This document shows positions 36,769 to 44,618 of a stretch of 64,000 bases of DNA, piece by piece. A model generated the notes under the pieces. The model saw nothing but the letters and a program-made list of their open reading frames with translations, was not told where the DNA came from and did not search any database. How positions within the stretch are numbered: the first letter of the stretch is position 1; each line of letters opens with the position of its first letter. The DNA is taken from assembly GCF_000016345.1 (NCBI RefSeq), contig NC_009379.1, forward strand, positions 2,095,491 through 2,159,490, written 5' to 3'. A program made the translations under genes and the position numbers. The DNA comes from Polynucleobacter asymbioticus QLW-P1DMWA-1. Its GTDB lineage: Bacteria; Pseudomonadota; Gammaproteobacteria; Burkholderiales; Burkholderiaceae.

Positions 36769-37335
36769 ATGTCACAAGCAAGAGTTTTAAATCCACAAGA
36801 ACTACGCAGAGTTTTAGATCACGTTGCTACACGCAGGCATTCAGCACGTAATCGCGCTATGTTGCTACTTACGCACTACGCGGGTATGCGAGTAGCTGAA
36901 GTAGCGGCGCTACGCATAAACGACGTTTTAAACGGCGACAGCACTATTAAGGGTGAAGTACGCTTAATGCCCGATCAAACCAAGGGCAAACACGCCCGTA
37001 CTGTTTACTTAAATGAACGGATGCAAAAGGAGCTGGCTCAGTACATCAAGATGCTCAAAATCAAAGACGCATCAAAGCCCCTGTTTTACACGCAGAAGCA
37101 AGCAGGGTTCTCGGCCAATTCTCTTACTCAATACTTCTTTTACCTTTATCGCGCCTGTGCTCTCGCCGGGGCCAGTAGCCATAGTGGCAGACGCTCATTC
37201 TTAACTGGACTTGCCAACAAAGGCACAGCGATTCATATATTGAAAAGTTTGGCTGGGCACCGCAACATCAGCACCACTGCTACCTATCTCTATAGCAGTC
37301 CAGATCAGCTTAAGGCCGCTGTTGAATTAGTCTAA
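36769..37335 (+). CDS. Catalytic-core-only tyrosine recombinase (188 residues)
   Basis: Site-specific recombinase fold without an N-terminal DNA-binding arm. All catalytic positions are visible: Arg in AGMRVAEVAAL, Lys in QTKGKHART, HSGRR (HxxR), AGHRN (His) and the nucleophile in TYLY. Its length equals just the catalytic domain of XerC/D-like enzymes, similar to the short recombinases seen in phages and plasmids. GGGAGA precedes the ATG. It could act in resolution or inversion or help the larger integrase at 40139. Confidence 0.9.
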   Translation: MSQARVLNPQELRRVLDHVATRRHSARNRAMLLLTHYAGMRVAEVAALRINDVLNGDSTIKGEVRLMPDQTKGKHARTVYLNERMQKELAQYIKMLKIKDASKPLFYTQKQAGFSANSLTQYFFYLYRACALAGASSHSGRRSFLTGLANKGTAIHILKSLAGHRNISTTATYLYSSPDQLKAAVELV

Positions 37336-37337
37336 TT

Positions 37338-37354
37338 TGTCCTTTTGAAGGACG
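37338..37354. repeat. 17-bp palindrome, copy 4 of 7
   Basis: TGTCCTTTTGAAGGACG immediately after the recombinase stop codon. Confidence 0.65.
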
Positions 37355-37367
37355 GTTATAGGTAATG

Positions 37368-38249
37368 CTATTTTTTAGTTAAGCGGGCCTTTACTATTTT
37401 TTTATAGATCTCACCCCAATCGAATTCAGGTAACTCTATTGGGCTTGAATTAGGAAACTTTCCACGAGCCGCCTGCTCACATATTTGTTTGGATTTCTTG
37501 AGTGCGCGGCTTGTAAGAATTCCCATCTTCATTCTTTGATCTGTTGTCTTGCTTGTTAGCTTTTGAGCTTTAGCGTCTAAGCCGTCCATATGCTTTGGAC
37601 TAACCTTTGCCAGAACTCCTAAACGCCAAAGGTCTATTTCAGGATCTTTTGATTTATTCCAAAGAATATTAATTGCAATGAGCAGTGGATCTTTTCTTAA
37701 CCTCTTGGCATCTAACGGCCTTGCAGACTTTTTTGCCTTTACTGGAATTTCTACTTTGCTTTGATCAATCAACTTAGATATTTGAGCTAGAACAGTTCGC
37801 TTATTAATTCCAAGGGGAACCGAAAGTATTAAAGCTGGGCCTTTGCCCTCTTCCGGTCTTATTTTTTCAAAGTGGTGGTCTAAGGCGCGATGAAAGTTTG
37901 GATCTATCTCTTCATCCTTTACAACATTAGCAATTAGCCTTGTCCTTGGCTTTGCAAACTCTGTTCCATATATGTACAGACCCTTAGTCAACCACCACTC
38001 ATCAAATCTGATGCTAGAAACATCACCAAAATCATCGTAGGTTTTTAGTACCAATTCAAAATCCTTTGGCAGTAATTTTTTCTCCTCTTTAGATAGGCCT
38101 TCTGTTCTTGCCTTTCTAGCAAGCTCATAGCTCGGGCTAATCCTCAGAAATTCCAGCATAAGCATTAAGTAAGCCTTAATTCCAACGCTAGACCATTCCT
38201 TCATGTTTCGGCTGATGTTTAGATTTGATGTTTTTGGAGCCTTTTTCAT
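37368..38249 (-). CDS. Element-borne protein of unknown function
   Basis: A 293-residue basic protein. The N-terminal half has a conserved-looking DVSSIRFDEWWLTKG stretch; the middle PALILSVPLGINKRTVLAQISKLI could be a helix-turn-helix. Proteins with such an FDEWW motif are, from memory, common in plasmids and integrated elements, but I cannot name the family. It is convergent with the recombinase gene. Confidence 0.72.
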   Translation of the reverse strand: MKKAPKTSNLNISRNMKEWSSVGIKAYLMLMLEFLRISPSYELARKARTEGLSKEEKKLLPKDFELVLKTYDDFGDVSSIRFDEWWLTKGLYIYGTEFAKPRTRLIANVVKDEEIDPNFHRALDHHFEKIRPEEGKGPALILSVPLGINKRTVLAQISKLIDQSKVEIPVKAKKSARPLDAKRLRKDPLLIAINILWNKSKDPEIDLWRLGVLAKVSPKHMDGLDAKAQKLTSKTTDQRMKMGILTSRALKKSKQICEQAARGKFPNSSPIELPEFDWGEIYKKIVKARLTKK

Positions 38250-38390
38250 ACAAATATATTAACACTTAAGAATCACTATAAACAGTCAATTTCTTAAAAG
38301 TGTTAATAAGAATAAAGTTATTACATGGCAAGTGAGAACAAATTAACTACTCGCAAGTCATATTTTTTAACTAAATGAAAGGTATTAAAA

Positions 38391-39173
38391 ATGAACGCAT
38401 TATTAAACGCAGTAGATACAACCCCTGTTACAACAAACGTCCTTTTAAAGGACACAACCAAAGTAGCTAACGTTGCTGTTGGTACCACCATTGCCCTTAC
38501 TAATATGGAAGCAAATCGTATTAACTGGGAACAAGGTGCCTACAGAACAAGTAATCAAGCCTTATATGCAGTATTAGGCGATTGCTTAGCTTTTTGTGGT
38601 GACCTGACACTTCCAGAAGCTAAGCAACGTAGCGAATCTTTAGAGTCTTTCTATAAAGATCGTGGCTACACATATAAAAAGGATCTCCCATTAGCGACAC
38701 GTGTAGTACGTGCAGTTTTTGGATCTAGAGATCGCCGTCGTATTAGCACCTACTCTTTGGTTATTCGTCAGGCAATGAAAGAGAAAGTTTTGATAACTGA
38801 CTTTTCAGCATGGGTGGAAGAGCGTGGCGGCGTTCAAGAGATCAGTCTTGGTAAGAGCGCTACTTACATCAAGCCTGCGGACAAAGCTGAGATTGCTAAA
38901 AACAATCTAAAAGGCAAAACACCTATTGGCTATGCCAAGTCTGAATTGCTCTCACATGTTGCTGATGCTCAGTACCTAGGTGATATGTGCGTACTTTTAG
39001 CGGAGCAACAGGCTGACGGCAGTTTTGGTGTCTATGCAGTTTTGCGTCAAGACGGATTGGTTAAGTCTGCCTTTACCTCTTTGTATGCACTTGGCAAAGA
39101 GATTGAAGACAAAGCCAAAGCAGAGATCAAAGCGGCAAATGATGCAGATGGCGCGGTTGCTAAATCTGCTTAA
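38391..39173 (+). CDS. Phage/plasmid-type conserved protein
   Basis: A 260-residue protein: a variable N-terminus, a WEQGAYRTSNQALYAVLGDCL helix, a LATRVVRAVFG-RDRRRISTYSLVIR block and an EERGGVQEI motif. This order (WE.G.Y..SN..LY..L, then VFG.DRRR.S.Y..V) is what I recall from small phage and plasmid proteins of unknown role. One of the 17-bp palindromes falls inside codons 16-22. The ATG is preceded by GAAAGG. It begins an operon with the AAA+ ATPase and a small acidic gene. Confidence 0.75.
   Translation: MNALLNAVDTTPVTTNVLLKDTTKVANVAVGTTIALTNMEANRINWEQGAYRTSNQALYAVLGDCLAFCGDLTLPEAKQRSESLESFYKDRGYTYKKDLPLATRVVRAVFGSRDRRRISTYSLVIRQAMKEKVLITDFSAWVEERGGVQEISLGKSATYIKPADKAEIAKNNLKGKTPIGYAKSELLSHVADAQYLGDMCVLLAEQQADGSFGVYAVLRQDGLVKSAFTSLYALGKEIEDKAKAEIKAANDADGAVAKSA
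38438..38454. repeat. 17-bp palindrome, copy 5 of 7 (inside a gene)
   Basis: CGTCCTTTTAAAGGACA, lying in frame within the variable N-terminus of the 260-residue gene (encodes VLLKD). Confidence 0.65.
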
Positions 39174-39227
39174 TTAATCAAGGGGAATGTTATGAGCGTT
39201 CCCCATTCTTATTTGAAAGGAATACAA

Positions 39228-39911
39228 ATGTTTACGAAAGGAAATAATCATGAGCCTAAAACAATTGATGACATCATCTTTGGAAATAATGAATCTAAAT
39301 TGCGGATTGAAGATATTGTCTCGGGTGCCGAAGAATTACCTTACAGCGGCAAATCAGCCATTCTTTTATACGGAGTCTTTGGGACAGGCAAAACCACACT
39401 GGCCAAAATGCTACCTAACAACATTGAATATGGCAAAACTAAAGAAGAGTTAGTCTGGCCAGAAGAGTTCATTGCTTGTCAGCAAGGCTTTAATGGGCCT
39501 CAAGTGATGGCAAGGATTGACGCTATTTTGACTAAAAGCTCTTTAAACGTTAGCGGGCTTCACTACATCATTCTTGATGAAGTGGACAACTTGACTAAGC
39601 AGGCTCAGCAAAGTTTGAAGTCGGCCTTGAATACGACTCGTGGTGTATTCATATTGACGACAAACAATGTATCGCAACTAGACAAGGGCATGTTAGATCG
39701 TTGCATCTTAGTTGAGATGAATGCGGCAAATCCGAATGCTTATTTGGATATTGCCAAATCCATTGCTGATGAAGCAGGGGTAGCTTTATCTAATGATGAG
39801 CTACTGCCAACCATTCAGGCCGCCAATGGATCATTTAGAAACCTGTCTCATAACGTGGGGCGCTTGGCTAGACGTAAAAGTCAACAGCTACCACCTAATG
39901 TAATTTATTAA
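39228..39911 (+). CDS. AAA+ ATPase, clamp-loader-like
   Basis: A 227-residue AAA+ ATPase from the ATG at 39228 (GAAAGGA upstream; an in-frame ATG 12 codons earlier is less likely). Walker A is GVFGTGKTT, Walker B YIILDEVDN and sensor 1 ILTTNN, followed by a lid with RNLSHNVGRLA. The order and the TTNN sensor resemble sliding-clamp loaders or phage replication ATPases. It may serve replication of the excised element; no clamp or polymerase is seen nearby. Confidence 0.87.
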   Translation: MFTKGNNHEPKTIDDIIFGNNESKLRIEDIVSGAEELPYSGKSAILLYGVFGTGKTTLAKMLPNNIEYGKTKEELVWPEEFIACQQGFNGPQVMARIDAILTKSSLNVSGLHYIILDEVDNLTKQAQQSLKSALNTTRGVFILTTNNVSQLDKGMLDRCILVEMNAANPNAYLDIAKSIADEAGVALSNDELLPTIQAANGSFRNLSHNVGRLARRKSQQLPPNVIY

Positions 39912-39921
39912 GGAGGGTGAG

Positions 39922-40110
39922 ATGAAAGATATATGGTTAGCCATTGTTACCGATGTGGATGATGGCCGTCTTCATGTCAATGGTATTTTTGATAATGAAG
40001 CATCTGCAAAGAAATGTGTGGATGATGATTTTCTTGCATCTAGTTCCCTCATATATAAAGTTGAGCCAGAGAAAATAAAATCAATCTACTTACCGTTTGA
40101 GGATGAATAA
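39922..40110 (+). CDS. Small acidic protein
   Basis: A 62-residue acidic protein (DIWLAIVTDVDDGRLHVNGIF, DNEASAKKCVDDDF) with an excellent AAGGAGGGTGAG ribosome site, ten bases after the ATPase stop and followed by a terminator. No family recognised. Confidence 0.72.
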   Translation: MKDIWLAIVTDVDDGRLHVNGIFDNEASAKKCVDDDFLASSSLIYKVEPEKIKSIYLPFEDE

Positions 40111-40115
40111 ATTTG

Positions 40116-40140
40116 AGCCCACTTAGAGGTGGGCTTTTTT
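40116..40140. terminator. Terminator between converging operons
   Basis: AGCCCAC / GTGGGCT stem, TTAGAG loop and six T; its T-tract touches the end of the integrase gene. Confidence 0.9.
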
Positions 40141-41413
40141 ACGCCAACCTATCTGCCGCCATCGTTGCCGTCAACTTGCTGTAATGACGATCAATCATGG
40201 CGGCACTATTTCCCATCTGCTTGGATAGCGTATGAATATCTGTCTTATTCTCTAGTAGCTCTAAGGTAGCGTAAGTATGTCTAAGTGAATACAAAGTGCG
40301 CATCTGTCCGTCGTGACTTAACCCTAAACCACTGTCTCGCATTAATCGCTTAAATGCGCCATCAATCCTCATGGGCTGATGGCCATTTGGAAAAACAAAA
40401 ATCTTCTCAGGACACCGAGTCTCAAATAAGCGATCAAATGGGATTTCGTATACCACCTCTTGTCTGCTATGTAATCGCTTAAGAACATCTACAGCCTTAT
40501 GCTTAGCAATAAGCCAGCGGCCACCCGTCTTGCCGCTAACCCATATCCGCAAGTATTTCTTATCGCCTTGCGTATGCCACTCAATATTGTTCCAGCAAAT
40601 ATTAAGTGCTTCAGTTCCATGTCGCATGCCAGTATAGAGAAGCATCTCCACATAGTCGCGAAGTAAGGGACGGGTTAGTTGCTCAATCTCTAATCTGCCA
40701 TGATTAATCCAATCTTTCATAAATTCTAATAAGTGATCAATCTCTTCACGCGTAAAGGCAGGACGAGTTTTACCCTTCAGCCCTCTAGCAGTTAATTTTG
40801 GGATAGCCACACGATCGCTTATCCACCCTTTATTAATAGCTGTAATTTGTAACTTAGTCCATGCACTAGCAAAATTATTGAGCGTACTGACACGAGGAAC
40901 TCTATTCATCTGCCTATTTCGCCAAACTTCAAACTCATGCACGTCTGTGTAGGTTATTTCTTCCAGTCTTTTATCCTGAAAGTAAGGTAGAAAGTATTTC
41001 TCAATACAAGTGATGTAGCTACCGTAGACACTCTTGCCTATACCCACATCCAAGTCCTGCCGCATTGAGTAGAGAGTAGCGTGTGCAATTTCTGCAAACG
41101 TGGGCGACTTTTGTGCAAGCCCCAGTCTTTGGCGAAATCTGGTTTCATCATAAAGATCGCAAGCTGTTCTTACGGCATGCTCAATTGATGCTTGCTTAGT
41201 TGTTTGCCGATGCCATGAGCCATCTTGTAACTTAAAACGGCAATGCCAAAGCGGACTTTCAGGTCTGCGGTGAATAACGACTTCGCCATCACGCAGGTAA
41301 AGCTCTGTAGGCTCTGCGTATTTGAGTTGGCTGAGTGCTGAAGGCTGGGATTCTTGCTGAGGTGAGGAGATTACTTCTAGGTGACTTTCGGGTACTTTGA
41401 TTACCTTAGTCAC
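40139..41413 (-). CDS. Phage-type tyrosine integrase of the element
   Basis: A 424-residue integrase with an N-terminal arm-binding part, a core-binding SAM-like domain (about residues 105-205) and the catalytic domain. Catalytic Arg is in YTGMRHGTEAL, the box II is YSLRHTYAT (Tyr in place of the first His) and the nucleophile is in MIDRHYSKL after QMGNSAAM. The MGNS...HYS variant is common in proteobacterial genomic islands. It is the best candidate for using the tRNA-Phe site, although it lies 3 kb from the intact tRNA rather than next to it. Confidence 0.93.
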   Translation of the reverse strand: MTKVIKVPESHLEVISSPQQESQPSALSQLKYAEPTELYLRDGEVVIHRRPESPLWHCRFKLQDGSWHRQTTKQASIEHAVRTACDLYDETRFRQRLGLAQKSPTFAEIAHATLYSMRQDLDVGIGKSVYGSYITCIEKYFLPYFQDKRLEEITYTDVHEFEVWRNRQMNRVPRVSTLNNFASAWTKLQITAINKGWISDRVAIPKLTARGLKGKTRPAFTREEIDHLLEFMKDWINHGRLEIEQLTRPLLRDYVEMLLYTGMRHGTEALNICWNNIEWHTQGDKKYLRIWVSGKTGGRWLIAKHKAVDVLKRLHSRQEVVYEIPFDRLFETRCPEKIFVFPNGHQPMRIDGAFKRLMRDSGLGLSHDGQMRTLYSLRHTYATLELLENKTDIHTLSKQMGNSAAMIDRHYSKLTATMAADRLA

Positions 41414-41486
41414 TTTGTGGGCAGATAGCTGTTGTCATACAGCTATTTTATTTTCAGACTTTTGCTTGGACAACCTGAACAAGAAA

Positions 41487-41503
41487 CGTCTTTTTAAAGG
41501 ACG
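41487..41503. repeat. 17-bp palindrome, copy 6 of 7
   Basis: CGTCTTTTTAAAGGACG, 12 bases after the stop of the minus-strand gene at 41515, followed by CTTGATC. Confidence 0.62.
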
Positions 41504-41514
41504 CTTGATCTTTT

Positions 41515-41799
41515 TTAACGCTCTTCATGCTCCCAGCCCGACGGAAGATCATTGCTAAAGATTTGTAACTTGCTGGAATGGGCATGACCGCCCAAGATCT
41601 TTTGCTCTGCAATAGATAAAAGTGCCAACTGATGTTTGGCAAAGTGCTCCAAAGAATTACCTAAGAAGGCTTCAGGATCTATGTCTTCCAATACTTCATA
41701 ACTAAAGTGACATATGAGATCTCTGCCATCTATTTTGGCGGGGTAATTAATACCGCCATCCTCAGCAATGGTTGCTGGACCAATAAATTCGATTTTCAT
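41515..41799 (-). CDS. DUF1488-like small protein
   Basis: A 94-residue protein with INYPAKIDGRDLICHFSYEVLEDI, a pattern similar to DUF1488 (substrate-less small alpha/beta proteins), then a helical SLEHFAKHQLALLSIAEQKIL. The C-terminal tail WEHEER is polar. Assignment to DUF1488 is tentative. Confidence 0.7.
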   Translation of the reverse strand: MKIEFIGPATIAEDGGINYPAKIDGRDLICHFSYEVLEDIDPEAFLGNSLEHFAKHQLALLSIAEQKILGGHAHSSKLQIFSNDLPSGWEHEER

Positions 41800-41858
41800 A
41801 ATCTAAACACTCCAAATCTTTAATAGATCAATGCTCGTAGACTACCTCTGATCAGTTT

Positions 41859-42218
41859 TTAGTGATCCCCCCCCGTTTGCCTATTGGCATTAGTAACTGT
41901 AGAGATAAGAGCTAACTTATGTGCTTTTTCAGCAGTCAATACACTTGCTTGAGTAGCATCAATTAAAGCTCCGTTACCCAATACAAGGGCCGCCTCATTG
42001 GCAACATTTGCGGCAACTAAAGACAGTCTCGCCAACTCTTCCGCATCAATGGTTTCTTTTACAGCGTCGGCGGTAGTTTTGTCGGCAAGTGCGGACATAG
42101 CCTGTATGCGTTGATGAATGATGTCATAGGCTTGTCGCAAGTTAGCGACTTCCCTGCTTAATGCGATTATCGTATCCATCAACCCTTGTGTATAAGAGCT
42201 TGTCTTTGTATCGCCCAT
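41859..42218 (-). CDS. Helical protein of unknown function
   Basis: A 119-residue alanine-rich, almost entirely helical protein with probable coiled-coil (IIALSREVANLRQAYDIIHQRIQAM). AAGGAGGATG precedes the ATG. No family recognised; it may be a small structural or regulatory partner carried by the element. Confidence 0.65.
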   Translation of the reverse strand: MGDTKTSSYTQGLMDTIIALSREVANLRQAYDIIHQRIQAMSALADKTTADAVKETIDAEELARLSLVAANVANEAALVLGNGALIDATQASVLTAEKAHKLALISTVTNANRQTGGDH

Positions 42219-42312
42219 AGCATCCTCCTTATCTAGGATTTACTCTACGCCCTTACCTGTGAACTAGATAGATAAATTTGGCCTTTAATGAATTAGTCGG
42301 GTTTTACAGAGC

Positions 42313-42335
42313 AAAAAACCACCCGAAGGTGGTTT
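42313..42335. terminator. CCACC-CGAA-GGTGG hairpin without tRNA remnant
   Basis: Same terminator unit as the scars (six A, stem, TTT), followed by GTTTTATAAAAG and no tRNA-like sequence. It serves the end of the MarR-like gene on one side. Confidence 0.8.
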
Positions 42336-42380
42336 GTTTTATAAAAGACCAAATCAAGAAAATCAGAAGTTAACCAAAAC

Positions 42381-42734
42381 TTAATTACCTCTAAGTGCTT
42401 TTTCTAAACAGACAGATAAATTCTCGTAGTGCTTTAAGGCTTTAGCTGTAGGCGTAACTGATTTCTTGCGGCCATCGGACTTATCTTCATTGAGCTTTAC
42501 ATAGCCCATGACGACTAAGTTCTTAATGCGTCCATGAAGTGTAGCCTGCGAACCAAGCTCACTAAGTGAGATTAAGTCGCCCACCAATAAATTGTGACCT
42601 TGCGTAGCGGCCAGAGTAATCTTATTAAGCAGTTGCTCTTCTGTTGAGTCCAACTTCTTAATCGGATTAATGCGATCCAGGCTGTCTATAGCGTTTAGGA
42701 ACCGAATATAAGCCGAAGGTTTAATAGCTTTCAT
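42381..42734 (-). CDS. Small MarR-like winged-helix regulator
   Basis: A 117-residue protein from the ATG at 42734. A helix pair (FLNAIDSLDRINPIKKLD) leads to a winged helix: LISLSELGSQATLHGRIKNLVVMGYVKL and the wing SDGRKKSVTPTAKAL. The frame is open to 42797, overlapping the divergent membrane gene; the shorter start avoids this. It may control element genes. Confidence 0.78.
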   Translation of the reverse strand: MKAIKPSAYIRFLNAIDSLDRINPIKKLDSTEEQLLNKITLAATQGHNLLVGDLISLSELGSQATLHGRIKNLVVMGYVKLNEDKSDGRKKSVTPTAKALKHYENLSVCLEKALRGN

Positions 42735-42806
42735 GTTAATAATTTTACTCCCCACGGCAGGGTAAACACCAGTATGCTTGGCCTTTTTAAAATTCATAAT
42801 TATTTG

Positions 42807-43379
42807 ATGAGCATTTTCAAGGCCTTAGGCCAATTTCTCGTTGAAGTTGTCATTAGTGCCGGCCTTTACATGGCTTTCTTTTACCTCAACCAATACATTA
42901 CCCTTCCGCTTGAAGACGCTAAGGGTGTTAATTGGATTTTTCTACCCGCTGGCATTCGCATTTTTATTACGCTGATATTGGATTACTCTGGTGCTTTAGG
43001 TTTAGCAATCGCCTCTTTATTGATTAATTACATTGGCTTTTATGAATTAGATTTCACTTCAGCTTTGGGTATTGCCGTTATTTGTGGCGTAGCACCACTG
43101 CTGGGTAGGCATTTTGTGATCCACAACCTAAAAGTTCAGGCTGATTTAAGCAACCTTTCATTAAAGCAACTTTTATTGATCATTCTTGCTTACTCATTAC
43201 TAAGCTCAGGGCTACATCAATTATGGTTTGCGGCGAGGGGCTTAGATTCGGGAAGCTGGAATCACTTCATAGCTATGTTCTGCGGAGATGTTGCTGGCTC
43301 AATCTTATTTGTAGCGGTAATCAAATATAGTATTGATCTTGTTAAGGGCAGGTTGGGTAGAGAAAACTTGATTGAGTAA
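42807..43379 (+). CDS. MASE1-like multi-helix membrane protein
   Basis: A 190-residue protein with five or six hydrophobic helices. The stretch WIFLPAGIRIFITLIL resembles the start of MASE1 sensor domains, but no signalling domain follows. An ATG 11 codons upstream is possible. It is divergent from the MarR-like gene. Function unknown. Confidence 0.7.
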   Translation: MSIFKALGQFLVEVVISAGLYMAFFYLNQYITLPLEDAKGVNWIFLPAGIRIFITLILDYSGALGLAIASLLINYIGFYELDFTSALGIAVICGVAPLLGRHFVIHNLKVQADLSNLSLKQLLLIILAYSLLSSGLHQLWFAARGLDSGSWNHFIAMFCGDVAGSILFVAVIKYSIDLVKGRLGRENLIE

Positions 43380-43396
43380 TGTCCTTTTAAAAGACA
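43380..43396. repeat. 17-bp palindrome, copy 7 of 7
   Basis: TGTCCTTTTAAAAGACA starts at the base after the stop of the membrane protein gene and is followed by TTTGATG, like copy 2. Confidence 0.68.
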
Positions 43397-43536
43397 TTTG
43401 ATGACACGAGGAAACATAGCAAGAACGATCCCGCAGGATTATCAATCCCCACCCGAAGAGTTGGCACTCTGAGCAAGATTTAAACGCTGGATTTAGGTGG
43501 CTGAACCATCAATCACTTTAGAGGTGAATGGGCAAT

Positions 43537-43591
43537 AAAAAACCACCCGAAGGTGGTTTTGGTATTTCTTGGTGGCCCGGGGCGGAATCGA
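43537..43591 (-). repeat. Scar: terminator plus tRNA-Phe 3' fragment
   Basis: Intact CCACC-CGAA-GGTGG hairpin, GGTATTTCT, then 22 bases identical to the tRNA-Phe end (TGGTGGCCCGGGGCGGAATC and GA) at 43570-43591, after which the match decays (CCAGGACTGAGGACG). It separates the barrel-protein gene from the rest of the element. Confidence 0.85.
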
Positions 43592-43633
43592 CCAGGACTG
43601 AGGACGGCAGATCCTAACTCGAGATAGGATTAA

Positions 43634-44329
43634 CTAGAACTTGTAGCCGAGACCAACCAACAAATTTTGTACAGAAGACTGATTGGAGTTGTACAGAAGT
43701 AGCCCACTAGCGCCCTGAAATATGGTCGTAGTCTTTTGATAAATTTGATAGTTATATTCCGCAAAGCCATAAATATTTCCAGCAATGTATTGCTTATAGC
43801 CAATACCAAAAGACGGGCCTGATGGATTAGAAACTGTTCCGGCAATTGGGAGCGCCCCTTGAACCATAGTTTTAACTGAAGTGCGGGTATAACCAGCCTT
43901 TAAATAGGCTAAGCCATCATTTCCAACTGATATTCCGGGGGTAACGAAGAGGTTGTACATATTTTGCGTGTGATAACTTCCATTTCCAGTAGAGCATCCT
44001 GGTGTACAAGAGGTTAATGTGTAGTTACCTGGAGGGCCCACAACAGGGTAGTATTCAGCGCCTGCTCCAATTGAAAATCGATCGTTTATAGAATAGGTAT
44101 AACCGGCACCAACATTGCCGGTAATGCCGTGAGAAGGGCTGGACCCAGGCGAAAGACTTATATAACTTGGTGCGCCAGGAACCACTCCAGAATAAGTGAT
44201 GTTAGTTGTTTGATAGCCAACTCCTGCTTGAGCATAAAACCCTTCAAAGGATTTCTTTTGGCTATCGGTTGATTGCGCTAGAGCTCCCACTGAAAACAGA
44301 ATAAAGAGCAGGGAAATTAAACGCTTCAT
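43634..44329 (-). CDS. Outer-membrane beta-barrel protein
   Basis: A 231-residue protein with a signal peptide ending near ALAQS, glycine- and aromatic-rich strands (GFYAQAGVGYQTTNI, GAGYTYSINDRFSIGAGAEYYPV) and a C-terminal LLVGLGYKF. The pattern fits eight-stranded opacity/OmpA-like barrels. It lies between a scar and the tRNA-Phe gene, so it looks like separately acquired cargo. Confidence 0.8.
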   Translation of the reverse strand: MKRLISLLFILFSVGALAQSTDSQKKSFEGFYAQAGVGYQTTNITYSGVVPGAPSYISLSPGSSPSHGITGNVGAGYTYSINDRFSIGAGAEYYPVVGPPGNYTLTSCTPGCSTGNGSYHTQNMYNLFVTPGISVGNDGLAYLKAGYTRTSVKTMVQGALPIAGTVSNPSGPSFGIGYKQYIAGNIYGFAEYNYQIYQKTTTIFQGASGLLLYNSNQSSVQNLLVGLGYKF

Positions 44330-44377
44330 TGGTACTCCATAGCAGGGGCTGAAAATTAACGATCAATTCTAAGCCAT

Positions 44378-44408
44378 AAAAGAAAATAGCCCAACAAGTG
44401 GGCTATTG
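44378..44408 (-). terminator. Terminator of tRNA-Phe
   Basis: AATAGCCCA / TGGGCTATT stem just 3' of the tRNA, followed on the minus strand by TTCTTTT. It differs from the CCACC-CGAA-GGTGG hairpin of the scars. Confidence 0.85.
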
Positions 44409-44415
44409 TGCTTCT

Positions 44416-44491
44416 TGGTGGCCCGGGGCGGAATCGAACCACCGACACAAGGATTTTCAATCCTCTGCTCTACCGACTGAGCTACCAGGCC
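44416..44491 (-). tRNA. tRNA-Phe (anticodon GAA)
   Basis: A 76-base cloverleaf including encoded CCA: acceptor GGCCTGG / CCGGGCC (one T-G wobble), D-loop AGCTCAGTCGGTAGAGC, anticodon loop TTGAAAA, TTCGATTCC in the T-loop region. The 45 bases from the anticodon loop to CCA are repeated exactly at 33844-33888, so this gene is the integration target. Confidence 0.97.
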
Positions 44492-44501
44492 AAGACTAGG
44501 A

Positions 44502-44507
44502 ATTATA
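44502..44507 (-). promoter_or_regulatory. Candidate tRNA-Phe -10 box
   Basis: TATAAT on the minus strand, 11 bases upstream of the mature 5' end, with TTCAAG about 18 bases further upstream as a modest -35. Confidence 0.5.
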
Positions 44508-44618
44508 AATGAAAGTGCATTCTGGCTTGAAAAATGTTCCCACCAGGGGTAACTCTGTTGGTTTGTTGGTATTTTTGTGCTGACTAGATATTAAATAACG
44601 CTATGCCGCAACAACCAT

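Noticed and set aside
25589..43396. Integron attC sites as explanation for palindromes after genes
   Set aside because: The palindromes lack attC core and inverse-core sites (GTTRRRY) and the two-box structure, and no integron-type integrase domain was seen.
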